Below the pieces are notes generated by a model, which saw only the letters and a list, made by a program, of their open reading frames with translations, had not been told where the DNA came from and searched no databases. Shown here piece by piece: positions 12,731 through 25,115 of a stretch of DNA of 64,000 bases. The stretch comes from Calycina herbarum (Eukaryota > Ascomycota > Leotiomycetes > Helotiales > Pezizellaceae): assembly GCA_001414485.1 (NCBI GenBank), contig LLEY01000003.1, positions 806,001-870,000 of the forward strand. The letters are read 5' to 3'. The translations under genes and the position numbers were made by a program. Positions within the stretch are counted from its first letter, which is position 1; each line of letters starts with the position of its first letter.

Positions 12731-12744
12731 CTATCCCCTTCTTA
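12731..12744 (-). promoter_or_regulatory. Polypurine tract of the younger gypsy copy
   Basis: Read on the minus strand this is AGAAGGGGATAG immediately before the 3' LTR TGTCACAAATC. The plus-strand priming site of LTR elements lies exactly here, which fixes the element's orientation as minus. Confidence 0.75.
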
Positions 12745-12820
12745 GCTTAGCGTGTCCCTACGCTTAAGTACGACCTAAGAAATATCGTCAGAAGGCTAGA
12801 GGCCTCCTTTCCTTTTCACT

Positions 12821-13438
12821 ATGCTATTTCCTGTAACTAAGAAACGTACTAAACGTTAAGCTCTTAGCAACTATATTGAACGATACAGCGACGAAATGGC
12901 TCCTTGTACTCGATGTGAAAAATCCCTTGACCTGGCTGGCAGGCTGCGCCGATGTATCGTAATACATGGCGATTAATATTCTCGTTGCATAGCATGTGCT
13001 AGGCAAGGAAAATCCTGTAACTATTGTAAGCGGAATCGAATGCCCTCACTCTTAGACTGGGCTTCTATCGAGAAACAGAAAGCCCGTCTTGATTCCTAAG
13101 AAGAGGAGGCAATGGCGAAAATCCTACGGCTCCGATAGTAAAAGCGTCTTCTTCTTGAAAGAGAGAAGAAGATGATAGTAGCTGGTCTTAACTCGCTTAA
13201 CGAGTTAGATGCTGCTGAAGAGTTAGAACGGCGAGAGAAAGAGAAAGTAGAGGAGAAGGAAAAGATGATAGATAAGGCTGCTCGACTAGCAGCCCTTTCT
13301 ACGCCCTCTGGTTCTACTCTGGTTTTCGACCTAGGTCTCGACCTAGCCTTCCTCGAGGCTTATCCGGCCGACTACGTAATGTGGGCAGACCTGGGTTTCA
13401 GTGGTGGAACTCCTGAAGTTCCTCTAAGTACTAGTTAA
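12821..13438 (+). pseudogene. Antisense cysteine-rich coiled-coil reading frame inside the gypsy element
   Basis: The frame runs from ATG at 12821 to TAA at 13436-13438, 205 residues long, and is interrupted only by five TAA/TAG codons. The N-terminal third has the pattern C-x2-C (CTRC), RRC, then SRCIAC, SC and YC, a possible zinc-binding module resembling but not matching the Zn2Cys6 pattern. A charged coiled-coil region follows (LERREKEKVEEKEK). It lies on the strand opposite to pol, tail to tail with the chromodomain. All five stops are explained by Gln CAA/CAG changed to TAA/TAG, the RIP-preferred CpA change. I recall similar cysteine-rich frames beside fungal gypsy elements but cannot name a family. 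Function unknown. Confidence 0.7.
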
Positions 13439-13439
13439 T

Positions 13440-16400
13440 GTTTTTTCTGGGTTCCTAAGTATTTTCCGAGTATAGGTAATTTAACTATTTAATTAAATAC
13501 TTAATCTTGCCTCTAATAATCTTATAGTTAAGAATCCTTTCGACTTTATATTCGGCGTTTAGATTAACTGGTTGAATTTCTGTGATTGGAGCTGGTGGTG
13601 CTCCTGGTGGTGCTGGTTCGAGTAGAGATATATAGAATACTGGATGGATGTTTATTATTCTTAGTAGTATTAATTTGTAATTTAAAGGTCCTTTAACGCG
13701 TTTAATTTTAAATGGTCTAAGTTTTTTGTGATCTAGTTTATTACTTGGTCTTTTCGTGTCGATGTTCTTTTGTACTAAGTAGACTTTATCCCCCTCTTTT
13801 AGCGTTGGCTCCTAACTACGTCGTTTATTATAGTAGTATGCATTTCTTTCTGCTATAAATTGCAGGTCCTTTGTAAGTTCCTTGTATAGACTCTTGATTT
13901 TCGAGACATAAACACGAGTAAGTTAGTTGTCGATGGTCGTAGACAGTGGTTCTCGATATGCTAATAATTTATACCTAAAGTTGGCGTAGAATAGCGTAAC
14001 AAGTGTTATTTCTGTTACTAAACTGTTGTAGGCGAACTGTGCTAGAGGTAGCAGCTCTACCTAGTTGTCTTACTAGTAGTTTACGTAATAACAAAGGTAT
14101 GTTTTAACTACTTAATTCATCCGTTCGTTTCCTCTATTTGTTTAAGAGTGGAAAGCTATAGAGAGCTTTCTTTTTATACCTAATCGTTCTATAAGAGCGA
14201 TCTAAAATTTTAAGGTAAAGAGCTTATCTCTATCTAAGAGTATTTCTTCTAGTAGTCTATGTCTTAAGACTACTTCTCTAAAGAATATAAATGCTAGTTC
14301 CTTAGCTATACTTAACTCTATATATGCTATAAGAATTATATACTTTATAAGTCGTTCTATAATAACTAGGATTGTATTATATTTAACTTCTATTATTAGA
14401 TCTTTAGATTTTAGTAATTTAATAATAAAATCTATAGATATTAATTTCTAAGGTATTTGTAGTATTAGAGTAGTGTTTATCTGTCTATAAGGAGCATAGT
14501 AGGAAGCCTTATTCCTAGTATAGGTATTATATTCTACTATTACTTCCTTAACTATTATAGATAACCGATTAACATAGTAGTGTTATCTTATTCTCTAGAG
14601 GGTTCTACGAATTCCTTGGTATTTATAAGCGGGCGTAGTATAGTATTCTTATATAAATTCCTTTATATATAAGCTAGGGACCTATAATTTTCCTTTTATA
14701 TACTAGTTATAACCTTTATATATGTTTTGAATTTTATTTATCTAGATGTCGTTTATTACTGCTATCTTATATATAGTAGGTACTAAGTCTCTATTCTTAA
14801 GAGTTTTTAAGATTATACTCTTCTTATACTTCTTATTTCCCTCGTATCCGGGTTTCTGGCTAAGAGTATTAGCTTAAGTATTTAACGTTCCTTTTATATG
14901 TTAAATAACGATGTTAAATCCTTCTAGTATTTCTAACTATCTAGCTAGTTATCTTATTATAAGTTCCTTAGTTGTTATAAATGTTCTAAGGTTCTTATAG
15001 TTAGATAAAACTATAACTAGGTATTTTACTAGCTGTAAATAAATTCTCTAGTGTTCTAAAGCTAATACTATAGTAAGTAGTTCCTTATTAAAGATACTAT
15101 AGTTTTATTATACTAGGTTAAATATTTTAGAATAATATATAATAGGTATAAGTTTCTCTTTATTATTTAGTTATAAGTAAATCGTACCTACTACTATGTC
15201 TAAGACGTCTATTTTAATTATACTAGGTTTATCTACGTTGAAATCGTATAGAATAGGTTTTTCTATAAACTTTACTTTAATTCTTTAAAAAGTATTCTCT
15301 ACTTATTTATTCTATATAAACTTAATAGCTTTCTTAACTAGTATCGACATTAGTTTAGTAATCTTTATATAATCCTATATAAATAGATAGTAAAAGTTTA
15401 TAAATCTAAGGAAGGACTATATATCTTTTATATTCTCTAGTAACTTCTAGTTTAAGATATCTTAGATCTTTACTAGATCTATTTCTATTTTCTCTAAGCT
15501 AAATACCTATTCTAGGAAAAGTGTCTAAGTTACTCTAAACTTGTATTTTAAGAGTTTTAACTAAGAATTCACTTTTATAAGTCGTTGTAAAACTTCTCTA
15601 ATATATCTCTTATATTCTTCTTCTTTTCCTAAGAAGATTAGGATATTATCTAGATAATAAATTACTATTACTCCTAGAAGATCTCTTAAAATGTTATTAT
15701 TTTATCTCTAATATATAGCTAGTATATTATAGAGTCTAAATAGTATAACTATGTATTTATAGAGGCCTGATAGTAAGGCAAATACTATCTTCTATTCGTC
15801 TCCGACTTTTATTTATATAAGTCTATAAGTGTTTTATTAATCTAATTTCGTAAATCGTACTATCTTATCTAACTTGTCCTATAAGTATTAGCTAGGTAGT
15901 AGTAGATAAGCGTCCTTAACTATAATATAATTTACTCTCTAATAATTAATATATACTCTCTTATCTAGGTTGTCTTTCTTCTTAATAATAAGTATATTTA
16001 AGGTAATTAGTAACTTAGATCTTCTAATATATCTCTTCTTAATATCTTCTTTTATATAACTTTCTATTCTCTATAGGCTTTTCTAGTTATACAACCGAAG
16101 TTTCTACTTTAAGAAGTAATAACTCTCTTTTAATTTAATCTTATAATCCTATAAGCAATGTTCTAGCAAAGCTTATAAGTCTTCTAGGTTTTTAAATAAA
16201 GCCTTAAATTCTTTATACTATATAGGTATTTTATTATCAGCTTTCTTACTAACCTGTAGAAGACCCTAGGTAAGGTGTTCTAGTACTTTAGAAGAGGTAA
16301 CGCTAACCTTGTTCTAGCCTTAAAGTTATAAATATAAACCTTTATATTTATATTAACTAAAAGTTATCTTTCTAGCTTTCTAGTCGATTTCTAAATTATG

Positions 16401-19000
16401 TTCCTAAATCTATAGTATACTAAGTATTACTTCCTTACTTCCTATTTTAATAATATTAAATTATATATCTAAATAGTATTCTTTAATATTAATCTTTATT
16501 AGAATAGTTTATTAATTAATAATCCTATTTTAATATATAATATCTATTCTATTAACTACTCCTAGTTAATAAGGTCTTATCTCTTTAATTAGAACGTTTA
16601 GCTTCTTTTAAGCTATTAGAGAGATAAAGTTACTTATTACTCCTAAGTCTATTATAACTTGTAACTCCTTTCTCTTAATTTCTATAGTTACTACTAACTA
16701 TCTTTCTCTTAAAGTAGTGTCTAACTTTGCTTTAATATATTAGACTTTAAAAGATTGATTTTTACGATTATAATTTCGCCTTTCCTTGTCCTTATACTAT
16801 AGAAAGAATCTTACTCTTTCTTTATTAATATATACTACCTTATATATTAATCTATATTCTAGGATTCCTATTATCCTAGGAATTCCTCTTATAAATTGTT
16901 TTAGTATTTATCTATAATTATATTAGATCTATTTATAACTAGTTTCTATAATAGCTTCTATAGACTATAGTTCTCTTATATATAGATAGTCTAAAGTAGC
17001 CTCTAATACACTTATCTCTGGTTTTATATAGTAAACCTTAAATATATAGTCCTTTGAATTCTTTTCTCTAATAGCCTGAATCTAGGACTAAGGAAAGAAT
17101 ACTACTCCTTTATTATCTGATAATACTACCTTATATATCTAATAATATTCTACTATTCTAGTAAGTTCTAGTAAGATTCCTTTAAACCGTTTCTATAATA
17201 ACTAGTCTAAGGTTAGACTTAGTTTATATTATATTTATCGTATTATTATTTCTTAAACTGTTTCTATAAACTATAGTTCTCTTATTAAAGGATAGTAAAA
17301 TTCTTCTAGTTCTGTTTTAGCCTATTTAGTAATATTAAGCTTCCTTTGTTCCTAGAGTAGTATACTAAACAGTCTTAGTAAACCGTGTTCTCTAAATATT
17401 ATTATATCCTTACTAATTAATATAACTATAATATATTATTTAAATTCTTTTAGTATAACGTCTTTAAGTACTATTCTATAAAAGGGGGTTTTAATTTATC
17501 TCTTAAATCCTATTAAGACTTACTACGTCTATATACTAGTTTCCTTTGAAATATTATATATCTTCTATACGTCTTTAACCTTAGGATAAGTAGGTCTCTT
17601 AATTCGTAGTTAGATATATATAGATTCCTTATTTTTAATAGTTTCTTACCTAGTAATTAGACTAACTAAAGTTATTATCTTAAGGTTATTTCTTATAACT
17701 ATATATATTATTAAAATAGTTAGGTTAACTCTCTATATAGTATAAGAACTCTAGAAGTCTAGCTTTTAGTTATTAATATATACTTATCGATTTCCTTATT
17801 TAAAGGTTTTAAGGAAAGCCTAAGTTTCTCTAACTTTAAGGTCTTTATTTCTTATTTCTCCTTTTAAACTAGAAGATAAATCTAATGTCTTTAAAGAACT
17901 AGTTGATAATAGTAATTCGTATTCCTCTTAAAAAGATTACTTAGATTCTATTACTAATTATATATTATAATATTCTTTAAAGAGTAGATCTCTATTATTA
18001 TTATTATCTTATATACTACTAATTCCTTTATTATTTTTAATCTAGGTTCTATATCCTCGTACTTTAAGCTCCTTATCTATAAGTTTAATATAATTAGTTA
18101 AAGCTACCTATTATTAAATAGTAGTATTAATTTGTTTCTTCCTCTTAGAGTCTTTTATCTTATTATACTTATTTGCTCTATAACTTAGTAAGCTATAATT
18201 ATAACATAAGTTCTACTCGCGTCAACGATTTTACTCTTCCTAGGAAAGTCCTCTTTTCTTTAGAAAGGTTTTCTTCTATATAGTATTTACCTCCTTACTA
18301 TGTTTATTAGTATAAGAGTGCTTCTACTTTCCTAACTCTTTGCTCTTTTCCCTATACCTAGGGTTACTCTTCCTAAATTTATATAAGTAGTTATCTAGTT
18401 AAACGACTTCCTTAATTATACTTATAATAGTTAAGAATTATATATTCTACTTAGCTATTTCTTTATAGATATATATCTTTAATCCTTTATAAAAGAGTTT
18501 TATAAGAGCGATTATATCCTATTCTAACTTTGTTTTATAATATTAAAACTTATTAGTATAATCTATTACTAATCTAGTCTAGTATAATTCTAAAAGCTTA
18601 TATATAGCTGTTTAGATTATATCGAAGTCTCTAAAGACTTTTCTAATAGTTGCTTTAAATCCTCTCTAAGATTTAAATATAATCTTAGTTAATTCTATCT
18701 TTCTATCTTTATTCTTATTTTTAAAGAAGTTCTTTAAGTATAGCTAAGCCTATTCTAATACTAATCCTCTAAGATAGGAGATAGTAAAGATAGTTTATAA
18801 ATTATAATTGCCTTTAAACTTATTAAAATTAAAGTTAAAGTAGATGTCTATTTAGAGAAGGAATAAGTTAAGTTCCTTTTACTTTCTATAATACGTATCT
18901 AATATCTTAACTTTAATAGATTTAAGTGCTTCGACCTTATAGAGCTCGGGGGCGTCTAGTATACTAATATTATCGTTATTCCTAGTTAACTATGTACTAG
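13440..19000 (-). pseudogene. gag-pol of the younger gypsy copy, RIP-decayed
   Basis: The polyprotein reads from about 19000 leftward. The reverse transcriptase box is [13 protein letters not shown], with YLDN at 15645-15656, so the second catalytic Asp (GAT) has become Asn (AAT). The end encodes a chromodomain (13450-13590: EYKVERIL, then RGKIKYLIK and NT.EP, where the family has WEP). Stops are frequent throughout. Its last codons lie directly against the end of the antisense cysteine-rich frame. The gag region is too decayed to define a zinc knuckle with confidence. Confidence 0.8.
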
Positions 19001-19125
19001 TAGGTGTTCTCCTAGTTATACTTCTAGATGTTCCTACAACGTTAACTTGACTAGTATTCGAGCTAGCTGCTACGGCGGGGGTTGCTAGAGCTATAGCAAC
19101 TAAACTTCTAAGTAGGTACTTAAAG

Positions 19126-19572
19126 TATAATAAAACTTAAATAAACTAAATAAAGATAACTAAGTCTCGAAGGTTAGTATATAGGTAAGAAGTATAGATA
19201 CGCTGGGTTGTTTACTTAGAAGTGAACTTGTTACTTATATTAAAGATATTAAATAAGATAATAAGATTAATAACTAAAGTTAAGTACGAAGCTTCTATCT
19301 AATAGCAGACGTGCCAGTCTTATATAGAACCTTCGTTCTCTTATAGAGTCTTAGGTAGACTAGAGCGCTGGTCGCTCTAAGCGCTCCGGTCGCCTAGGTC
19401 GCCTACCGACCTAGTCGACCCCTTTTCTAATCACGTGATTATACAACGAAATCCTTAGATCGCTTAGCTAGTCTAGCCGATCCCTATTTGCTATAAGAGT
19501 ATCCCGATAGCGCTTAACCTGTTAGAACGCCGCCTGGTCTTTACTTATCACGTGTGCACGTGATTTGTAACA
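19126..19572 (-). repeat. 5' LTR (447 bp) of the younger gypsy copy
   Basis: It starts TATAATAAAAC and ends GATTTGTAACA. It is exactly as long as its partner at 12284-12730 and carries more C-to-T and G-to-A changes near its left end. The central hairpin block is preserved. Confidence 0.92.
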
Positions 19573-22500
19573 CTATAAGCGGGCGTAGTATAGTATTCTT
19601 ATATCAACTCCTTTATATATAAGCTAGGAATCTATAGTTTCTCTTTTATATACTAGTTATAACCTTTATATATATTTTAGATTTTATCTAGCTAAATATT
19701 ATTTATTACTACTATTTTATATATAGTAGGTACTAAGTCGCTGTTTTTATTATATTTTAATATTACTATATTAATATATTTTTTATTTTCCTTATAGCCT
19801 AGTTTCTAGCTTAGAGTATTAGCTTAAGTATTACTTATTCTACTAATATATTAAATAATTATCTTAAATTCTACTAAGGTTTTAGACTATCTAGCTAGGC
19901 GTCTAGTTATAAGTTCCTTAGTTGTAGTAAATGTTTTTAGATTTAGATAATTAGTAAGTACTATTACTAGGTAGGTCGTACTCTAGAGGTAAATCCTCTA
20001 TTCTTTAAAAGCTAGAATAATAGCTATTAATTCTTTGTTATAAATACTATAATTCTATTATACTATGTCGAAAGTTTTCGAGAAATATATTATAAGTATA
20101 AGTTTTCCTATTTTATTTAGTTATAAATATATAGTATCTACTACTATATCTAAGGCGTCTATTTCTATTATACTTAGTTTCTTATAATTAAAATTATATA
20201 GAATAGGTTTTACTATAAACTATTCTTTAATTTCCTAGAAGGCCTTCTTAGTCTTTTTATCTTAGATAAAAGTTATAGCTTTTCTAGTTAGTATTAATAT
20301 AGGTTTTATAATCTTTATATAGTTCTTAATAAATAGTTAATAGAAATTAGTAAATCCTAGGAAGGATTATATATCTTTAATATTTTTTAGTAACTCTTAT
20401 TTAACAACTATATAGATCTTTTCTAGATCTATTTCTATCTTTCTTAGGCTAAATACCTATCTAAGAAAGAGAGTTCTTTTAACTCTAAACTTATATTTCA
20501 AGAGTTTTAGATAAGAGTCTACTTTAGTAAGTCTTTAAGACTTCTTTTATATATCTCTTATATTCTTTCGGATTTTCTAAGAAGATTAATATATTATCTA
20601 GATAATATATAACAGTTACCTTTAGAAGATCTTCTAGAATACTATTATTCTATCTCTAATAAGTAGCTAGTATATTAGTTAAACTAAAAGATATTACTAT
20701 ATACTTATAAAGTCCTAATAGTAAGATAAACGTAGTCTTCTATTTATAGCCTGTCTTAATTCTAATTAATCTATAAGCGTTCTATTAATCTAGTTTTATA
20801 AATTTCTTTACTTAGCCTAGCTTATTCTATAAGTACTAGCTAGTTAGTAATAGATAAGCGTTCTTAATTATTATATTATTTAATTCCTTATAATTAATAT
20901 ATACTTATCTATTTAAATCGTTCTTTTTCTTAATAATAAGTATATTTAAGGAAATAGATAATTTAGATTTTTAAATATATCCTTTCTTTATTCCTTATTA
21001 GATATAACTTTCTAATAAAGCTAAGTTATTCTAGTTATATAGTCGAAGCTTCTACTTTCTAAAGTTATAACTCTCTATTAATTTAATCTTATAATCCTAT
21101 AGTTAATATTTAGAAAGAGTATATATATCTTCTAGGTCTTTAAACAATCTTATAAATTCTCTATACTATATAGGTATTTCGTTATTAGCTTTCTTACTAA
21201 CCTATAGAGGACCCTAGAGAAGGTGTTCTAGCGTTTTAGAAAAGGTAGTACTAATCTTATTCTAGCTTTAAAGTTATAAACACGAACCTACGTATTTATA
21301 TTAACTAAAGGTTATTATTCTAGCCTTCTAATTAATCTCTAGATTATATTCTTAAATCTATAGTATACTAAGTATTACTTCCTTACTTCTTATTTTAATA
21401 ATATTAAATTATATATCTAAATAATATCTTTTAATATTAATTCTTACTAGAATAGTTTACTAATTAATAATTCTATTCTAGTATATAACATCTGTTCTAT
21501 TAACTACTTCTAGTTAATATAGTCTTATTCCTTTAATTAGAAGGTTTAGCTTCTCTTAGGTTATTAAGGAAATAAAGTTACCTATTACTCTTAAGTCTAT
21601 TATAACTTATAACTTCTTTTCTTATATTTCTATAGTTATTACTAACTATCTTTCTTCTAAAGTAGCGTTTAACTTTACTTTAATATATAAGACTTTAAAA
21701 GATCGATTTTCTCGATTATAATTCCTTCTCTTCTTATTCTTATACTATAGAAAGAATCTTACTCTTTCTCTATTAGTATATACTACCTCGTATACTAATC
21801 TATATTCTAGGATTCCTATTATCTTAGAAATTCCTTTTATAAATTGTTTTAGTAATTATCTATAGTTATATTAGATCTATTTATAACTAGCGTTCTTAAT
21901 AGTTTCTATAAACTATAGTTCTTCTATATATAAATAATCTAAAGTAGTCTCTAATATACTTATTTCTAGCTTTAAGTAGTAAACCTTAAATATATAGTCT
22001 CTTAAGTTCTTTTCCTTAACTACTCCTTCTTTATCTAATAATACTACTTTATATAACTAATAATATTCTACTATTCTAGTAGATTCTAGTAAGATTCCTT
22101 TAAATCGTTTCTATAATAACTAGTCTATAGTTAGACTTAGTTTATATTATATCTATTATATTATTATTTCTTAAACTATTTCTATAAACTATAGTTCTTC
22201 TACTAAAGAATAGTAGAATTCTTCTAGTTCTATTTTAACCTATTTAGTAATATTAAACTCTCTTTATTCCTAGAATAATATACTAAACAACTTCTATAAA
22301 CTATATTTTCTTAATACTAGTCTATTATTTTTAATTAATACAACTACGATATATTATTTAAATTCTTCTAATATAACGTCTTTAAGTATTATTCTATAAA
22401 AAGAGGTTTTAATTCGCCTCTCGAATTCTATTAGAACTTACTATGTCTACGTACTAGTTTCTTCTAAAATATTATATATTTTCTATACGTCTTCTACTTT

Positions 22501-24038
22501 AGAATAGCTAGGTTTCTTAATTAGTTATTATTTATATTTAGGTTCTTTTCTCTTAATAGTTTCTTACCTAGTAATTAAGCTAACTAGAGTTATTATTTTA
22601 GAGTTATTTCTTATAACTATATATATTATTAAGATAGTTAGATTAACTCCTTATATAGTATAAGAACTCTAGAAGTCTAGCTTCTAATTATTAATATATA
22701 CTTATCGATTCTCTTATTTAAATATTCTAAGGAAAGCTTAAGTTTCTCTAACTTTAGAGTCCTTATTTCTAACCTCTTCTTCTAAACTAGAAGATAAGTC
22801 TAATGTTTCTAAGAAACTAGTTAATAATAGTAATTCCTATTCTATTTAAAGATATTATTTAAATACCTCTACTAATTATATATTATAATTTTCTTTAAAG
22901 AGTAGATCCTTATTATTATTAGTATCTTATATACTACTAAGTTCTTTACTATTTTTAATTTAGGTTCTATATCCTTATACTTTAAGTTCCTCGTCTATAA
23001 GTTTAATATAATCGGTTAAGACTACTTATTATTAAATAGTAGTATTAATCTATTTCTTTCTCTTAGTCTTTCTTCTTACTATACTTATTTACTCTATAAC
23101 TAGAGAGGCCGTAGTTATAATATAAGTTCTACTTACGTCGTCGATTTCGCTCTTCTTAAGAAAGTTCTTCTTTCTTTAGAAAGGCTTTCTTCTATATAGT
23201 ATTTACCTCCTTACTATGTTTATTAGTATAAGAGTGTTTCTACTTTTCTAACTCTTTACTCTTTTCTCTATATCTAGGGTTACTCTTCCTAAATTCGTAT
23301 AAGTAGTTATCTAACTAGATAACTTCTTTAATTATACTTATAATAGTTAAGAATTATATATTCTACTTAGCTATTTCCTTATAGATATATACTTTTAATC
23401 CTCTATAAAAGAGTTTTATAAGAGTAATAGTATCCTAACCTAACTTCGTTCTATAACGCTGAAATTTATTAGTATAATCTATTACTAATCTAGTCTAACA
23501 TAGCTCTAAAAGCTTATATATAGCGGTTTAGATTATATTAAAGTCTCTAAAGACTTTTCTAATAGTTGTTTTAAATCTCTTCTAAGATTTAAATATAATC
23601 TTAGTTAACTCTATCTTTCTATCTTTATTCTTATTCTTGAAGAAGTCCTCTAAATATAGCTAAGCCTATTTTAATACTAATCTTCTAAAGTAGGAGATAG
23701 CGAAGATAGTTTATAAATTATAATTATTTTCGAATTTATTAGAATTAAAGTTAAAGTAGATATCTATTTAAAGAAGAAATAAGTCGAGTTCCTTTCGCTT
23801 TCTATAATATATATCTAGTATCTTAACTTTAATAGACTTAAGTACTTCGACCTTATAAAGCTCGGAGGTGTCTAGTATACTAATATTGTCGTTATTCCTA
23901 GTTAACTATATACTAGTAGGTATTCTTCTAGTAGTGCTTTTAAATGTTCCTATAACGTTAACTCGACTAGTATTTAAGCTAGCTATAGTAGAGGTTACTA
24001 GAGCTATAGCAACTAAACTTCTAAGCAGGTACTTAAAG

Positions 24039-24491
24039 TATAACGAAACTTAAACGAACTAAATAAAGATAACTAAGTCTCGAAGGTTAGTATATAAGTA
24101 AGAAGTATAGATACGCTAGGTTATTTACTTAGAAGTAAACTCGTTACTTATATTAAAGATATTAAATAAGATAATAAGATTAATAACTAAAGTTAAGTAC
24201 GAAGCTTCTATCTAATAGCAGACGTGCTAGTCTTATATAGAACCTTCGTTCCTTTTTATATCGCCTATATCGCTTATTAATATTATTAATATATCGCTTG
24301 TATCGCCTAGCGATATAAGCGATATATATTATATAATTTCTAATATTAATCTAATAGTAAGATCCTAGAATCCTAAGTGTCTTCTATACTATAGATTCTC
24401 TCCTATATTACCTTCTATTTCCTAGACGTTATATCTTATTCTATTAGAACGCCGTCTAGACTACTTACTACGCGGAACGTGATTTGTAACA
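24039..24491 (-). repeat. 5' LTR (453 bp) of the older gypsy copy
   Basis: It runs from TATAACGAAAC to GATTTGTAACA, followed by the CCTAG duplication. It has the same length and central block as the LTR at 9994-10446. Confidence 0.9.
24291..24325. repeat. Hairpin in the older LTR variant
   Basis: ATATCGCTTGTATCG (24291-24305) pairs with CGATATAAGCGATAT (24311-24325) at 14 of 15 positions, with a 5-base loop. It occupies the place taken by two different hairpins in the younger LTR. Confidence 0.6.
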
Positions 24492-25115
24492 CCTAGATCC
24501 CTAGATCTCTATAGATCTCTTATAGGATCTAAGAGGATCTATTACGTAACTTCTAACAGTTATCTAATAGTAAGATCCTAGAATACCTAAATACCTTTAT
24601 ATTACTAATTCTCTCCGGTGTTATCTTCTATTTCCTAGATATCGTATCTTATTCTATTAAAGCGCTGTCTAGACTACTTACTACGTATAACGTAATTCGT
24701 AATAATTAACTCTTGTTAATACTAAGCTACGTATACTTCGAGCGGCAAATAAGACACTTTCTAAGCGTTGTAGAGCTAAAAAGAATCGTATCTATTAAGG
24801 AGGTATACTTACTATAGAGGATATATACGATATTATAACTTAAGACGAAGTAAATAAGTAGATACGACGTAATAAGCGCTTTAGAAGAGTAAATCGTAAG
24901 GAAGGGATTTCAACTATACAACGTTATAGTACTTGTAGAAAGACTAGTTATAATATATAAACTTATTAAGAACTTATAGATATATCTAGCTTATTAGAAT
25001 TCAAAGAGTAATAAGTTTTATCTATTATTATAGTTGATTTATTATATTTTAAAGTAGTAGAAGTCGGTAAAAGTACGTAGCTTAGTAATATACGTAGCTC
25101 GGTAATAGATTATAT

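Larger units (their letters stand above)
12284..19572 (-). mobile_element. Ty3/gypsy retrotransposon, younger sister copy
   Basis: Two 447-bp LTRs (12284-12730 and 19126-19572) flank 6.4 kb, with target duplication CTATA at 12279-12283 and 19573-19577; removing it rejoins the older copy exactly (CTACGAATTCCTTAGTAG...CTATAAGCGGGCG). A polypurine tract in minus-strand reading abuts the left LTR, and pol reads on the minus strand, so the element points left. The left 1.6 kb keeps near-normal base composition, while the rest is RIP-decayed. Confidence 0.92.
11100..24000 (-). pseudogene. gag-pol of the older gypsy copy, RIP-decayed and interrupted
   Basis: On the minus strand, coding remnants run from about 24000 down to 19578 and then from 12283 to about 11100. 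The reverse transcriptase box reads YYLDNILIF near 20590-20625, with the second catalytic aspartate changed to Asn. The chromodomain tail lies at about 11110-11220. The frame is broken by many TAA/TAG codons and by the younger insertion, so no product is possible. Confidence 0.75.
9994..24491 (-). mobile_element. Ty3/gypsy retrotransposon, older sister copy (split by a younger copy)
   Basis: LTRs of 453 bp lie at 9994-10446 and 24039-24491, and the 5-bp target duplication CCTAG at 9989-9993 and 24492-24496 shows it jumped into the solo LTR. Pol reads on the minus strand, so the 5' LTR is the right-hand one. Its internal DNA is in two parts, 10447-12283 and 19578-24038, separated by the younger element. 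The whole copy is heavily RIP-mutated. Confidence 0.9.
9754..24704 (-). mobile_element. Solo LTR (about 448 bp) of the same gypsy family, split by the inner elements
   Basis: Its two pieces are 9754-9993 and 24497-24704. It starts TATAACG (TG changed to TA) and ends GTAATA (CA changed to TA), and is flanked by the 5-bp duplication ATTAA at 9749-9753 and 24705-24709. No internal region of its own is present, so it arose by LTR-LTR recombination before the inner element jumped into it. Its centre differs from the LTRs of the two inner elements. Orientation is taken from its relatives. Confidence 0.85.
8394..25050 (+). pseudogene. Fot1-like DDE transposase, RIP-decayed and interrupted (copy 2)
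   Basis: The start codon position reads ATA at 8394. The frame then parallels copy 1: the LKTCFNRVYGF block near 8750, then the STWFRLVENI block and a DFYNFDKTSF block near 8870-8900, where the family has DFYNFDETGF. The 3' third continues at 24705 and includes a basic region. Many CAA/CAG positions now read TAA/TAG. It is split by the nested LTR elements and cannot be functional. Confidence 0.75.
8299..25115 (+). mobile_element. Fot1/pogo-like DNA transposon, copy 2 (split by a 14.95-kb nest)
   Basis: The left end (ACGTAATCTATTACTAAGCT) and the reverse complement of the right end align over about 55 bp through TACTTTTACCGA, and TA flanks both sides (8297-8298 and 25116-25117). The left part, 8299-9753, and the right part, 24705-25115, together equal one element. 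At the junction copy 1 reads continuously through the site (GCTTATAAAGTAACTC), which copy 2 restores as GCTTATGAATTAACTC when the nest is removed. All DNA between is later insertion. Confidence 0.9.
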
